From Patella vulgata (lineage: Eukaryota > Mollusca > Gastropoda > Patellidae): DNA of 64,000 nucleotides. Where the stretch lies: NCBI RefSeq assembly GCF_932274485.2, contig NC_065886.2:32289501-32353500 (forward strand), written 5' to 3'. A program made the translations under genes and the position numbers. This document shows, in pieces, positions 33,020-45,480 of the stretch. The notes under the pieces are model-generated. The model had not been told where the DNA came from. It was given only the letters and a program-made list of their open reading frames with translations, and searched no databases. Position 1 is the stretch's first letter. Every line of letters starts with the position of its first letter.

Positions 33020-36000
33020 TGTGGTAGAGTGATTTTATTTAGTTTATGGGTATTTTAATATGATCACAATACTAATGTAATTTTAAGTAATATGTCACAC
33101 ATCAATGCATCTTTAAACTATCCTGTTCTGTACACTCTTCTAACCAGTGAGTTCGAGTTCATCATCTGGTCACTGGGATTCAATTTTCACCTTTGACCCA
33201 AAGGTTTCTTGGATTTGTATTTCCTATCTCCTTGGTCACTTACTTATAGAATCTTGTAGTGTGAGGTTGAATATTTCATTCAACCTTGGTAGTGATTTTA
33301 TATTTAAAGTTTCAATAGTTATAATAATAGTTTCATTTATTCATATCAATTGTGTGTATTTGGTATTGGAAGAATTATTATCTACAGATTTATTGTTTAC
33401 AGTTTAAAGGTATGTGTGGCTATTTGTTTTATCAGTTTTATAAGTTTATATATATTTTATTTGTCTTTGTTAAAGTTGGCGGACATGTTGGTTTTTGTTA
33501 ATTACATTCTGCAAATACAAGGCATACAGTTTATAATAGTAATAATAGTAACGCTATTTAAAGCATTTCGCTTTAATAATATAATTAATATCAAATACCC
33601 CATATTTTATTACAGACAGAGCTATAAGGTACTTCACCTTGTTTCCAGACTCTGGTTACTTTATTAAAAACCCCTTCATGGGTAAGAACATTATTATTAT
33701 TAGTAAGATTATTTAGATTATGCCTGTATATTTCATACGGGTTAACAGGAGGTAGTTTCCCTTTAAAGTATTTATATAGACTAAGTATATATAAAAGTAG
33801 TAGTTAGAATAGAGATTTTAGTGTTAATATGTAATATATTATTTTAATGAATATGAATGAATTGATTTTATATGTTGGATTATGTTATTTATACTGTAAT
33901 TGTATAATTTCAGGGTTTTTATTATAAGGTAATAAATTGCTGTTTTACTGAACCCTTGGTGTGGTTATTTACTTCATATTTGACCCCCTAGTGTTGTTGA
34001 TATGAAGAGTGGTTACCATCAGGTCAGCATTGAGGAAGCAGATATTCCTAAAACAGCTTTTACTGTCGGACCTCTAGGATTTTACGAGTACCAGAGACTT
34101 CCTTTTGGGCTAACGAACGCACCAGCCACGTATCAACGACTTATGCAAGATTGCCTGGGAGACCTTGATTGGAAGATCGGTGCTATTTTCATCGACGATC
34201 TTATTATCTTCAGTAAGACGTATGGGGAGCACCTTGACAGGTTATCTAAAGTGTTTGAGAAGCTGAAAGAACATGGCATCAAGTTATCACCGAAAAAATG
34301 TGAGTTCTTTAAGGAGAAAGTGAAGTATCTCGGCCATATTGTGTCTGAAGATGGTGTTTGCACAGACCCAAAGAAGACCGATAAAGTTGAATCTTGGCCA
34401 GCTCCTACCAATGTTGATGAACTTCGTAGATTCCTTGGATTTGTAGGATATTACCGAAGATTTATTAAGGACTTTTCGAAGATTGCCAAACCACTAAATG
34501 ATCTGTTAGTTGGAGGTCCAACTAAAAAGAAGAGGGGGAGAAGAGTACAGGAGAAGGAAAAGAAAGAATGGAAATGGGAGAAAGAACAACAAGCGGCATT
34601 TGAGAGGTTAAGAACATCATTAGTGGAGCCACCAGTTCTTGCGTATGCTGATTTTTCAAAGCCTTTTATTTTACACACAGATGCCAGTGGTTTAGGACTT
34701 GGAGCAGTACTCTACCAGGAACATAATGGCTTAGAGAAGGTGATTGCCTATGCCAGTAGAAGTCTGAACCGGTCGGAACGTAACTACCCAGCACACAAAC
34801 TGGAATTTTTGGCATTAAAGTGGTCTGTAACAGAGAAATTCCACCAATATCTGTTCAACAACTATTTTACAGTCTACACTGATAACAACCCTCTCACATA
34901 CATCCTTACAACAGCGAAGTTGGATGCCACAGGACATCGTTGGTTAGCTGCCCTCACCAACTATAACTTCAACATACGAAACCGAGCTGGAAAGAAGAAC
35001 ATGGATGCTGATGCTTTGAGTCGGAATATGAAAGGAAATTTCATAGAAGTCAACCAGGATGTGGTAGAAGCCATAAAGAACATCGACTTGGACGATGGCT
35101 ACATTCAGATTGTGAGCATGTCTCATCAGGTGGTACCAGATATTCTAAACATCACCAAACCTTTAGCAAGTGTCGCAGAGTGGCAGAAGAACCAACATCA
35201 GGATCCCTTACTGTTTCAGTTGTGTCAACATATAGAGCATGGAAGACCTGCTAATCACACTCCTACATCTCCAGAAGAAGCTGCACTTTACCGCGAATTT
35301 GAACACTTCGTTCTCAAGTCAGGTATTTTATACAAGCGTGCTACTGTAGCAGGAGAGAAAATACTTCAGCTGGTTTTACCTAAAGCCTATAGAAAGTCAG
35401 CCATGGAAGGGGTACACGACGAACTAGGACACCAAGGCAGGGATCGTACCATCAGTTTGGCAAGAGAACGGTTTTATTGGCCCAACATGACAGCGATGAT
35501 AGAGAGCTACGTTCAGAATTGTCCACGCTGCATCCGAAGAAAGAGTTTACCATCTACATGCCCCTTGACCAACATTACCTCCAGTCAGCCACTTGAACTA
35601 GTCTGCATGGATTATATGTGCGTAGAAGAGTCGAAAGGAGGCTACGACAGTATCCTTGTCATCACTGACCATTTTACCAAGTATACTCAGGCAGTTCCAG
35701 TTCGAAACACCACCGCCAAGACAACGGCTAAAGCGTTCTTTGTTTATTTCATTGTGCACTACGGGATTCCTCAACGAATACACAGTGACCAAGGTCAACA
35801 GTTTGAGGGAAAAGTGATCAAAGAATTATGCCAGCTGACTGGGATGGAGAAATCTAGAACAACACCGTATCATCCACAAGGGAATGGCCAATGTGAGCGT
35901 TTCAATCGGACTTTGCTCAACATGTTAGGTACTCTACATCCTGAGCAGAAGTCTGATTGGAAGTCTTACGTTGCGCCGCTGATTCATGCCTACAATTGTA

Positions 36001-37956
36001 CCAGACACTCTTCAACAGGGTATTCTCCGTATGAGTTAATGTTTGGTAGGAAGCCAATATTAGCTGTTGATGTTATGCTCGGACTCGTACGGGATAAAGA
36101 GGCCGCTAAGAGCTATCATTCATACGTTGAATCCCTGAAGGAGAGACTGGAACATGCGTATTTAACTGCCTCAGCCCTTGTGGATAATATGCACCAGAAC
36201 CAACAAGATAAATACAACTTGAGAGCTAGAACAAACACCCTGGAGCCTGGCGATACCGTTTTAGTTAGGCGATTGGCATTTAAGGAAGGAAGGCATAAGA
36301 TTGCTGATAAGTGGGAGGATAAGCCATACAAGATCCTCAGAAGACCCAATCAAGACATTCCGGTGTACGAGTTGCAGGAATTAGGTGGAAACAGAAAGAG
36401 AACTCTACACCGTAACCACCTTTTGCCAATCAGCAGTCTTCCAGCCATCGAACCAATCCATCGTGGTCCAACACCAAAGCCGAGAAAATTGCAACCACCA
36501 AAGGTGACAGAAATCACAGAACCGGAAGAGGCAGAAAGTGACGAGGAGGAGCTTGTTTATCTGGTGGAAAGTGCAGATTTCCTGCACCCAGCTAGCCCAC
36601 CAGAGTTACAGGTCACAGAGGATGTGGTGGAATCTGAGCTTGATAATTCACATCAAGATGATGCAGACAGGCCTGATGCGTCAGCCTCAGATTCAGAGAC
36701 ATCGGAGGAATCACACTTGCCAGAAGATCCTACTCCTAGAAGATCAGGAAGAGAGAGAAGACAACCAGCCCGGTATAACGACTACGTCATGTCGCAGCAA
36801 CAACCAGTAGCTTCTACTCCACAGTTTCGTGCGGATTTCATGAGTTTGTCACCTGATCGGTTACAAGTTGTTTTAAATTCATTACCATCTTTGTGTAAGA
36901 GTCTGTTCCCGGATGTGTTTTACTAGTTTGATGGTTTAGATTTAAATGTTAGGGACAACATTTTCCCAAAGGGAGGGAGTATGTGGTAGAGTGATTTTAT
37001 TTAGTTTATGGGTATTTTAATATGATCACAATACTAATGTAATTTTAAGTAATATGTCACACATCAATGCATCTTTAAACTATCCTGTTCTGTACACTCT
37101 TCTAACCAGTGAGTTCGAGTTCATCATCTGGTCACTGGGATTCAATTTTCACCTTTGACCCAAAGGTTTCTTGGATTTGTATTTCCTATCTCCTTGGTCA
37201 CTTACTTATAGAATCTTGTAGTGTGAGGTTGAATATTTCAGTCAACCTTGGTAGTGATTTCATATTTTAAGTTTCAATAGTTATAATAATAGTTTCATTT
37301 ATTCATATCAATTGTGTGTATTTGGTATTGGAAGAATTATTATCTACAGATTTATTGTTTACAGTTTAAAGGTATGTGTGGCTATTTGTTTTATCAGTTT
37401 TATAAGTTTATATATATTTTATTTGTCTTTGTTAAAGTTGGCGGACATGTTGGTTTTTGTTAATTACATTCTGCAAATACAAGGCATACAGTTTATAATA
37501 GTAATAATAGTAACGCTATTTAAAGCATTTCGCTTTAATAATATAATTAATATCAAATACCCCATATTTTATTACAGACAGAGCTATAAGGTACTTCACC
37601 TTGTTTCCAGACTCTGGTTACTTTATTAAAAACCCCTTCATGGGTAAGAACATTATTATTATTAGTAAGATTATTTAGATTATGCCTGTATATTTCATAC
37701 GGGTTAACAGGAGGTAGTTTCCCTTTAAAGTATTTATATAGACTAAGTATATATAAAAGTAGTAGTTAGAATAGAGATTTTAGTGTTAATATGTAATATA
37801 TTATTTTAATGAATATGAATGAATTGATTTTTTATGTTGGATTATGTTATTTATACTATAATTGTATAATTTCAGGGTTTTTATTATAAGGTAATAAATT
37901 GCTGTTTTACTGAACCCTTGGTGTGGTTATTTACTTCATATTTGACCCCCTACAAC
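33020..37956 (+). mobile_element. Ty3/gypsy LTR retroelement, incomplete, with two near-identical LTRs
   Basis: LTRs of about 971 and 975 bp (33020-33990 and 36982-37956) begin TGTGGTAGAG and differ at only a few positions, so the insertion looks recent. ATGAT flanks it on both sides (33015-33019, 37957-37961), and a purine tract (AAAGGGAGGGAGT) precedes the right LTR. The inner open frame (34002-36926) encodes part of a reverse transcriptase, RNase H and an integrase with an HHCC-type zinc finger and a DDE core. Gag and protease are not present. The element is broken: incomplete, though what remains is open. It sits in the 3' UTR of the CR1/L2-like LINE. Confidence 0.9.
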
Positions 37957-38315
37957 ATGATTATAAAACAACATACTGGTATATACAAATAAACCAAGTT
38001 ACAATATACAAATAGAAAGTGGAGCATTTAAATTATAGTTCAAGTTTGGGCTATTCTGGACTTCCAGAGGTAAACTGTTCCATTCTTTTGGTGCTGCGTA
38101 CGCAAAAGCTCTCTCACCAAATTTTGACTTCTGTACTGGACATACAAGGTTTTTTTTATGAGATGAACGCAAGAAACGCGAAGGTACATATTGTTTAATC
38201 AAACTGGATAAACAGTTGAAAGTGATTGTGTTAATTTTGAAAATGATGCGTTGATTAATAGATAGCCAATGTAACTGTTTTAGAACGGGTGTAATGTGGT
38301 CAGATGGTTTGGTGA

Positions 38316-38460
38316 CAATCTAATTAAAATATAGATCTATATTTCGTTTCGTTTTTTATACTTTCGATGGCCTACACTACATGTAGTAAAGACAAGTAAA
38401 AACGAAATTTTGAACTATAAAAAACGAAACGAAATTGGATCTGTGTTTTAATCAGATTAG
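38316..38460. mobile_element. 145-bp palindromic MITE with 8-bp target duplication
   Basis: Ends CAATCTAATTAAAATATAG and (reversed) CTAATCTGATTAAAACACAG; pairing continues through TTTCGTTTCGTTTTTTATA. TTTGGTGA flanks it on both sides (38308-38315, 38461-38468). An 8-bp duplication fits hAT-type transposases. It interrupts the RT region of the CR1/L2-like LINE. Confidence 0.75.
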
Positions 38461-41085
38461 TTTGGTGAGAGATACAATTCGAGCTGCTTTATTCTGGATT
38501 TTCTGTAGCTGGCTTACAAGAGTTTTAGGAAGAGAATACAATAATGAATTACAATAATCTAAAGATGACATAACAAAAGCATTTATTAACATTTTAGTGG
38601 CATCAAGGTCAATATAGGGTCGAATTTTGCCAATGTTATACAGGTTACACAGCCTGGATACATGGGTTTTCATATCGAAGGACGAGTCAAATAACACACC
38701 AAAATTCCTGACACAGTTGGATGGGGTTATGGCTGTGCTTCCAATAGTCAAATGGATGATGTCAATGTTCTTTTTATTCCCGATTATTATATTTTCTGTT
38801 TTGTCATTGTTCAATTTAAAAAAAATGCAGTGCATCCAGAATCTAATTCGTTCAATGCATGCTTCAAGTTCTGATGTAGTTGTATCTGGTAAAGGATCAA
38901 GTTCACCATATAACTGGGTATCATCCGCATAGAGGTGGTAATTAAGACCCATCTCGGGGATGATATCTCCAAATGGTGCAGTGTATGCCATGAACAAAAC
39001 CGGTCCCCATACGGATCCCTGGGGAACACCAAAATCAAGAACTTTAGGCATTGATTGAGATGCGTCAATTACAATACTCTGCTGTCTTCCACTCAGATAG
39101 GACTCAAACCACTTCAGTGCGTCTCCGGATATACCGTATCGAGTTTCAAGTCTTCCGAGTAGGATTGATTGATCTATCGTATCAAATGCCGCACTCAAGT
39201 CCATTAAAACCAGCGACACGAAATCAGGCGGATTCTGTACTGTGCGTTTTTTTTTATGCTGATTGAAATTTTCTTAGACATTGTTTTCACACAAATGATA
39301 TTTAAAACGATTAAGGACATTTTTTTTTATAATTTTCGAAATGAAAGATAAATTCGACACAGGTCGGTAATTTTTTAGGACATTAGGATCAAGGGTTGAT
39401 TTTTAATAAGGGGTGTCACATGGGCTGTTTTCACACACTTCTGCGTCTACTAAAGAGTTCTTGGCAGAGGGTCGAGGGAACATGACTTTGAGGCTGATTT
39501 CTGAATTGTTTCTCTTATCCCATCTTCTGTTGCTAGACAAAAATTATTAAGTGTGCAACCTTCAAACTTTTTTCTGAATATGTTTGTTTGATTTATTTGT
39601 ACTGAGTCCTTGTCGAATGGTGGAGACTTTGTCGTGGAAAAATTAAGAAAATTTGATCTGATAGGCTAGCATCATTTTGAACCTATGGCAGAACCTTTGC
39701 TTCTCTTGGTTTTAGCAGACTGTTTGTAATTTTGTAGACTTCACGTGGATTATGTTTCTTTGATAACAGACAGTCCTTAGTGAAGGATCGTTTAGCCAAT
39801 TCAATTAAATTGTTAGCGGTATTTCGAGCCTTATTGTAAATTTGTTTGTGAATTTCCAGATTGGGTTTTCTCCATGTTTCTTGGCTTTACTGCTTATTAG
39901 GCCGAATAATGATTTCTTTTTTTTTCAGTGGAACATGTTTTTTCCCCAGTATTTCGGAAAGAATGTCATTGTAAACATTCACTTGTTGGTGGGTAACCGG
40001 CTTGATGGCAGTGGTACTCAGAAGTAATGAATTATTAATATCACTTCTAAATTTATTAATAGGAATGTTTTTTTGTTTTTCTGAAATTTATTGTCCTCTT
40101 TATTGGTTCGGGTTTAGGAAACGATTGATGTTTTCTCGTTATCACGAGATCAAGAATATGATTATGTCTATTTGTTGGCGCATCGACATGCTGTTTTAAA
40201 CTAAATGCGTCTAACAATAGTAAAAATTTCTTAATGTTCGAATCATTGACTTTATCAACATGAAGATTGATATCTCCAATAATAAGTAAATGTCACGGTC
40301 CAGTATTCAGATTATTGAGTAGTTCAGCAAATTGAGGGCCATATATTGACACTATTCTTACATGATTCTTGCCAAGGAGTACGTTTAATTGTAGTATTTC
40401 AAAAGTTAAAAGTACGTTTTTGTACTTACTCGGGAAACTTTAGAATATTTTCCATTTTCAAATAGAGAGTCAAAGTTGGTAGGAACTAATTTGTTGATGA
40501 TAACCGTGTCTTGACTGCGAATCCACGACTCCGCTGCATTAAATAAATCCACATCATTATCAACAATAAATTCATTCAGTTCATCAGTTTTATTTCGTTC
40601 AGATCTGGTATTCAACATGCATAAACTAAACTTTTCAGAATTTTTCTCGTTTTTCACTTTCTTTGCTGGAGCACTTAGGGTCAGATCAATTAAATTATTA
40701 AAATTACCACTTTGGTTGGTATGGACAATAGTAACCCTTTCACTAATGACTGTCTTAATTAATCTTTGTTTATTCTTGCCAGCTCTACAATCCCTCGATA
40801 TTAACTGGCTGAACAAGAACAATGGTTGTGTTGACGAGTATATCATGTCACTGTAGCAAATCCTGATCCATGAAGAATTTTATTTCACAATAAAGTGAAT
40901 ATGAATAATAAAAGTTACCAAAACTACCGTGTGAATCAATCTTTTCGGTAAAGTTGTTTCTTGTACCGTGATGCAGCACCAGTCTAAAAATCACATAAAT
41001 CCAGATCCTTGTTCACAACAATAATTAGTAAAAACACAGAGCAACATAAAACATGTGCTGCCCTTAGACGCTCTATACAAGTCTA

Positions 41086-41242
41086 TATTATGTCCTTAAG
41101 AATGTGATCTAACTTGACCTCTCCATGACATGTTCGTAGAAAAGCCCCCACCCCCCACGCGCTTAACTCGTTTCGGTCTATATACCCCCATGCGTCACCT
41201 AGGACAGTAATCCTATATATCTATCGTCTATACAAACAATAT
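41086..41242. repeat. Resumption of spacer S3 after the transposon stack
   Basis: GTCTATATACCCCCATGCGT and TATCGTCTATACAAACAA match 9075-9225 of spacer S1, showing that everything from about 28683 to 41085, apart from a short piece, was inserted. Confidence 0.65.
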
Positions 41243-41404
41243 ATGAATTGCAATTCATAAGATCAATTTAAAGTGCAAAACTCCTGTCACAATATCATAT
41301 AGCCAAATGATATTCTTTGATGGGACCATAGGTTTACAGTAATATACGTTGGTTTAACCATGGCTTTTTACCAGTATCTTGTGTCAAGTACATTAGGTAC
41401 TTAC

Positions 41405-41867
41405 CTCTGCAATGACAACCATGATGCTCGTCACAGAAAGCTTCCCCATGAGGTGCACACTGCAGATGTCCACAGTCACGATTATCTCCACAATGCGGTA
41501 AGTCTGAAATTATAATAGATATAGGACATGTTTATCAAGGTGAAAACGCCGCTGTCGTTACAAAATGCTCCCACACGTATAACCATATAAATAAAAAACA
41601 TATCAAGGAGACTAATAATTCTAGTTCTGGGTTAGTTTGTCCATGGCGTTATAGTAATATACGTTGGTTTGGCCGTGGCTTTATTGTAACATACGTTGGT
41701 TTGACCATGGCTTCTTTGTGGCATCAAATGACATGCGTACTTCCCTCGACAGCCACAAATTCCATGCTCGTCACAGAAACCTTCTGAGTTAGCATTACAT
41801 TGACGATGACCACATTCAGCATGGTCACGACATTGGTTTCGCTGTCGTTTTCCTGCAAAATGTCGGT
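41405..41867 (-). pseudogene. Gene H: two-exon fragment of a four-module gene
   Basis: Minus-strand exons 41745-41867 (123 nt, matching exon 3 of gene I) and 41405-41503 (99 nt, matching exon 4). Both frames are open with all six cysteines, and the first keeps the GKR motif. The donor of the first exon reads GG instead of GT. Homology to gene J begins abruptly at about 41284 (CTGTCACAATATCATATAGCC) and stops near 41915, so exons 1, 2, 5 and 6 are absent. Minisatellite pieces lie at 41325-41370 and 41630-41720. Confidence 0.75.
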
Positions 41868-41974
41868 CTGAAAATAGAATAGATAACTATGGGTTACTCA
41901 ACGTGGTAACCCGAATACTGCCTGCCAAATTGAACGGTAGATGTTTACGACTTACTTAGAGACAGAGAACATAG

Positions 41975-42205
41975 ACAAGTGTGAAGGTGGGAGTGTCCAC
42001 TCTACAGTCGGGTTCATTTCAGGGCATTGGGGCAAACGTATGGTTCAATTTTATTTCTCGTAGGCCTTGGGGTCCTACACCACAGACCGGACAGAGAAAC
42101 CACGCAGGAAAATCCGGAGTAACTTTCTCGGCCAACACCGGGATCGACCCGCGGCCCTCCTAGTTAGCAAACGAGTCATCGCCTGACTCACTGGACCACC
42201 ACGAA
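41975..42205 (-). repeat. SINE family 2 beside fragment H
   Basis: Tail GGTTCATTTCAGGGCATTGGGG, B-box reverse GGGATCGACCC, head CTGACTCACTGGACCACC. Confidence 0.6.
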
Positions 42206-43348
42206 TATTTACCGAGGACAAAAAGCGTAGGGTCCAGAAAATGTCGAGATATTTGGTGCATTCTGAGGTATATTCTGGGCGATAGTAAGTTTAATAAAAA
42301 AAACTGTTTTAGAAGTAAGTTTCAAACTTCAATATTTCCTAAAATCAAAGCGGGGTGGGGTGAGGGTGGGTAATATTTGTCCCACTTAAATTCGGCACTA
42401 GCGTTAGTGCACTGATTAGTCCACTCAACCACCCCATGATTCAGAAAACTGGGTGGGGGGTGTCTCATATATATTTGTTCGTTGATTAAAGTTTAAAAAC
42501 CGAACAAATGGAAAGCCAATGTCAGCCCCTTAAATTCTAATCCATTACGGACAAGATCCTACCAAACATTATCATCTTTATTTTGACAAGATTCTTTCCA
42601 ACATTAATCCCTCATTATAACATACATACACTGTAATATCTAAATATCGGCCCATAAATAGGTTATTACAAACTAAATGATATTTCAATTTGACATGGTT
42701 CCACTATTTACCCTATTATTATTATTAATAATCTTCTTTCTATCAAATTACTCGCCATTACCGGATTAAAATACTAATAATTACGCAGGTATATTAAAGA
42801 TACAATTTGATATGGACGGGATTTATTAAGTAATTACTTACAGATAACGAGTATAATTTAGTTATCAACTAATTTTCCATTCATGTCTCATGACGTATCT
42901 CGTTTATTATCTAATGATGATTCTATATTTACCGATTGGTTAGTTAAACATTCGATTTCTACGTAAAGCCATCATCGGTATACCCAGTGTTCTCATTCTG
43001 TTCTACTCCACTATACCCTGGGTATATAACCATATTCATGTATTTACTGAATGATCTATGTAAATAATGTATATATTTCTAATTCATTTATATTTAATTG
43101 TATTATCAAAATTTGTATTATGTTCCACTGATTTCAAATATGTATAACATCTATATGTTTGAATTTTGTTATTATTATTACTAGATGTTCTTTGTCTGAA
43201 ATGTTTCATTTTGTTATGTTTATTATTATTGAACTTATACTTGGTAATTTGATTCTCAATACTAGTATAACACTTGAATCTACATATATACCTGTCCGTT
43301 CTTCATTAATATGTTATATTATATTATAATAGTAATTGTAATTTGTTA
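42206..43348. other. AT-rich DNA, no gene seen
   Basis: Contains G-rich runs near 42350-42460 and several TTATTATTA stretches. Nothing coding or repetitive recognised. Confidence 0.4.
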
Positions 43349-43985
43349 ATATACTCTTCAAAAAAAGTAGGGGATATTGAAATGCAAATACCTATGCAGG
43401 TTGTGATATGATAAATAGTCATTGACACTTGACATGCTTTGAGAGTATGTTCACAGATGAAGAACTTATCGCCCCAACAGAACCACTGAGGTGCATGTGC
43501 GACACGCAATAGCGCCATACACGTGGGAGGGGTTCATTGTCAAATTTGACACTTAAAGGAAGGTTTGATGAAAACTGCCGCTTGCTTGTTTATCTTATCC
43601 ATGTTTGCTTTGCTATCGGTTATTGCATAAGATTTACTGTTTAGTGTATCTTTGCTTTAGTGTGTTACGTTTAATTTGATCGGGAGACGTGTTCGTCGAC
43701 GTCAACGTCAACCGACAACACTACAAGAATTGGCCGTGGCACTGCAAGAGGAATGGGTCAGTTTGCCACAAATCGGGATTGGACGTTTGATTAGGAGCAT
43801 GTCACGAGGAATAGCTGAATGTCTGAGGATTGGTGGAGCAATTACTCATTATTAAGACAAAAATCTTGACAGTGTATCTCTTTGCGACTGAAATGGGGCC
43901 ATCAGATACGCACATATGAACTGTTTATGGTCATGTATAGGCAATTGGCCTGTTATTAACATACACTGGTTACCCCCATTTAGGC
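43349..43985 (+). mobile_element. Tc1-type element copy, right end missing
   Basis: Starts CTCTTCAAAAAAAGTAGGGG and runs parallel to the reverse of 29670-30359. Translation near 43695-43855 gives a Tc1 transposase C terminus (LQELAVALQEEWVSLPQIGI), ending in a TAA after ITHY. The right inverted end is not seen. Confidence 0.65.
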
Positions 43986-45118
43986 TACCTTCTGCCTTAT
44001 TCCTAACCTTGTCTCTTGGAGGGAGGCCTTTACGTTTTGTTTACTTTAGGGATTGGTGTGATGGTCGCGTGGTCGTGTCTCATAGTGTTTCACGTTTATT
44101 ATCTAATGATAATTCAATATTTACAGATAGTTTGTAAAACATTTCATTTCTACTTAACGGGACTAGCCCTATTTCTTTTTAAGTCTCGTGGTCGTGTTCT
44201 GTGTCTCACGTGTATTATCTAATACTGATTTTTGAATTATATTTCGTATTTTACTATTCACTTGCTATCAACTTCAAGGGGTTAACACTATTTCCTTTAT
44301 GGATTAAGGGTGGGGTCGTGGTCGTGTGATTGTGTCTCAAGTATCGCGCTTATTATCTAATAGCTATTAGACTTTTATATTATTTGATTATTCACTCGAT
44401 TGTGACATAAAGGGTGCATGACGCTTTTCTGTGGATCCAAGGGTCGAAAGGCACTAATAGGTGTAAAATGACGGCATGTAAACTGTATAATCAGTAATGT
44501 GAGCAGTTTAGATTGAATGGCAGTCACGTGTGCCTGGTTAGTCTGGTCTACAAGTTTTAATCTTTTTCTTTTTTCCATTTGTAGATCAACCATTGTTAAT
44601 TTATCTCGCATTGATTTGCAGGATATGTTTTGGCATCCGGGCTGAATGAGTACACGACGTCATGTACTGATTTTAATATACTGTTCATGTCCTAAATATT
44701 GGATACCACGGGCACATATTTTCTCTGCAATATCACTATTGATAAAATGGTCCATAGTTATACGCCCTTTAAAGGAATTAAACCTCTTTGTGCAAGAGGT
44801 TGAGATTTGTAGTTATGTGGTTAGGAAACTGAACTCTAAGCAATAGAACTTGTCCTTCTGATAGGATGATAAACTAAGGTTCCATGAAATATACAAATCA
44901 TGTGATATCTTTTAGATTTTATTTTATTTTATTTTTATTTTATTTTATTTTTTTATTTTATTTTATTTTTTTTGATAAAAATTTGTTTTGTTCCAGTTTA
45001 TATTGACAATTGATAGAGAACTATATGTTTAGCTGGTCTGACAGTTTGATTAGATACTAACTGGGAATGGACATTTAATAATATTACAGATATAAACGTG
45101 TTTTTAAAAAAATGAAAA
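43986..45118. other. AT-rich DNA with repeated TCTCA-GTATTATCTAA motif and TTTTA microsatellite
   Basis: GTGTCTCA...TTATTATCTAAT occurs four times at irregular spacing between 44080 and 44360, each near GGTCGTG. A TTTTA microsatellite lies at 44918-44975. No gene recognised. Confidence 0.4.
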
Positions 45119-45388
45119 TGGAATGAAATTCGGTTTAACGTCCTACTGTTCTGCTCCGACTTGGCTAATGAAGACGGCACACGCCATACTGTGTACACGG
45201 AAATTTTGCCATGACAGCGGCACTACGGCATACTCTTATATCGAATTCCAACTACCAGGGGAATTTTACCTGCACGCCAATGTGTACACTGGACCTCGTT
45301 TTGTCGTCCCATCCGCACGACTAGACAGCTGTCCTTGTCAGGACCTCCATCCTGCACCACTGACAAGGGGGAAACTCCACCGTGGCTC
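45119..45388 (-). repeat. SINE family 1, most of the body
   Basis: Tail GGTTTAACGTCCTACTG, middle ATCGAATTCCAACTACCAGG, front part CTGACAAGGGGGAAACTCCACC; tRNA-like head missing. Confidence 0.65.
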
Positions 45389-45424
45389 CCTGTGTTTAGG
45401 AAACAAATGAAGGAACTTCAATTG

Positions 45425-45480
45425 TAAACTTCAATTCCCTGATGACAATCTGTAAATAAAGCAGTCCGAAACGTTGGAAA
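45425..45480 (+). ncRNA. Hammerhead-ribozyme-like motif (weak)
   Basis: CCCTGATGACAATCTG, a short loop, CAGTCCGAAACGTTGG and AAACCAAG carry the two hammerhead core boxes (CTGATGA, GAAAC) at a plausible spacing, and TTGG-AAA-CCAA can pair after the second box. Stem II is short and imperfect. Penelope-like elements are known to carry such motifs; no PLE protein is recognised next to it. Confidence 0.25.

Larger units (their letters stand above)
32935..41085 (-). mobile_element. CR1/L2-like LINE, split by an LTR element and a MITE
   Basis: The 3' end at left has an ATA repeat (32936-32951) and a typical 3' UTR (ATAGCGCTGAACATTCAGTC, minus sense). Minus-strand protein pieces: endonuclease N terminus (40406-40846: SLCMLNTRSERNKTDELNEF), reverse transcriptase (38452-39219: LMDLSAAFDTID, FGVPQGSVWGP, YHLYADDTQLY) and C terminus (37999-38202: GERAFAYAAPKEWNSLP). 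The stretch 39220-40405 holds the rest of the endonuclease and RT start in damaged frames. A gypsy element interrupts the 3' UTR and a 145-bp MITE the RT end. The right boundary is approximate. Confidence 0.75.

Noticed and set aside
33350-37629. Two identical 105-aa ORFs at 33350-33667 and 37312-37629
   Set aside because: They lie at the same place in the two LTRs of the gypsy element, so their identity reflects the LTRs, not a gene.
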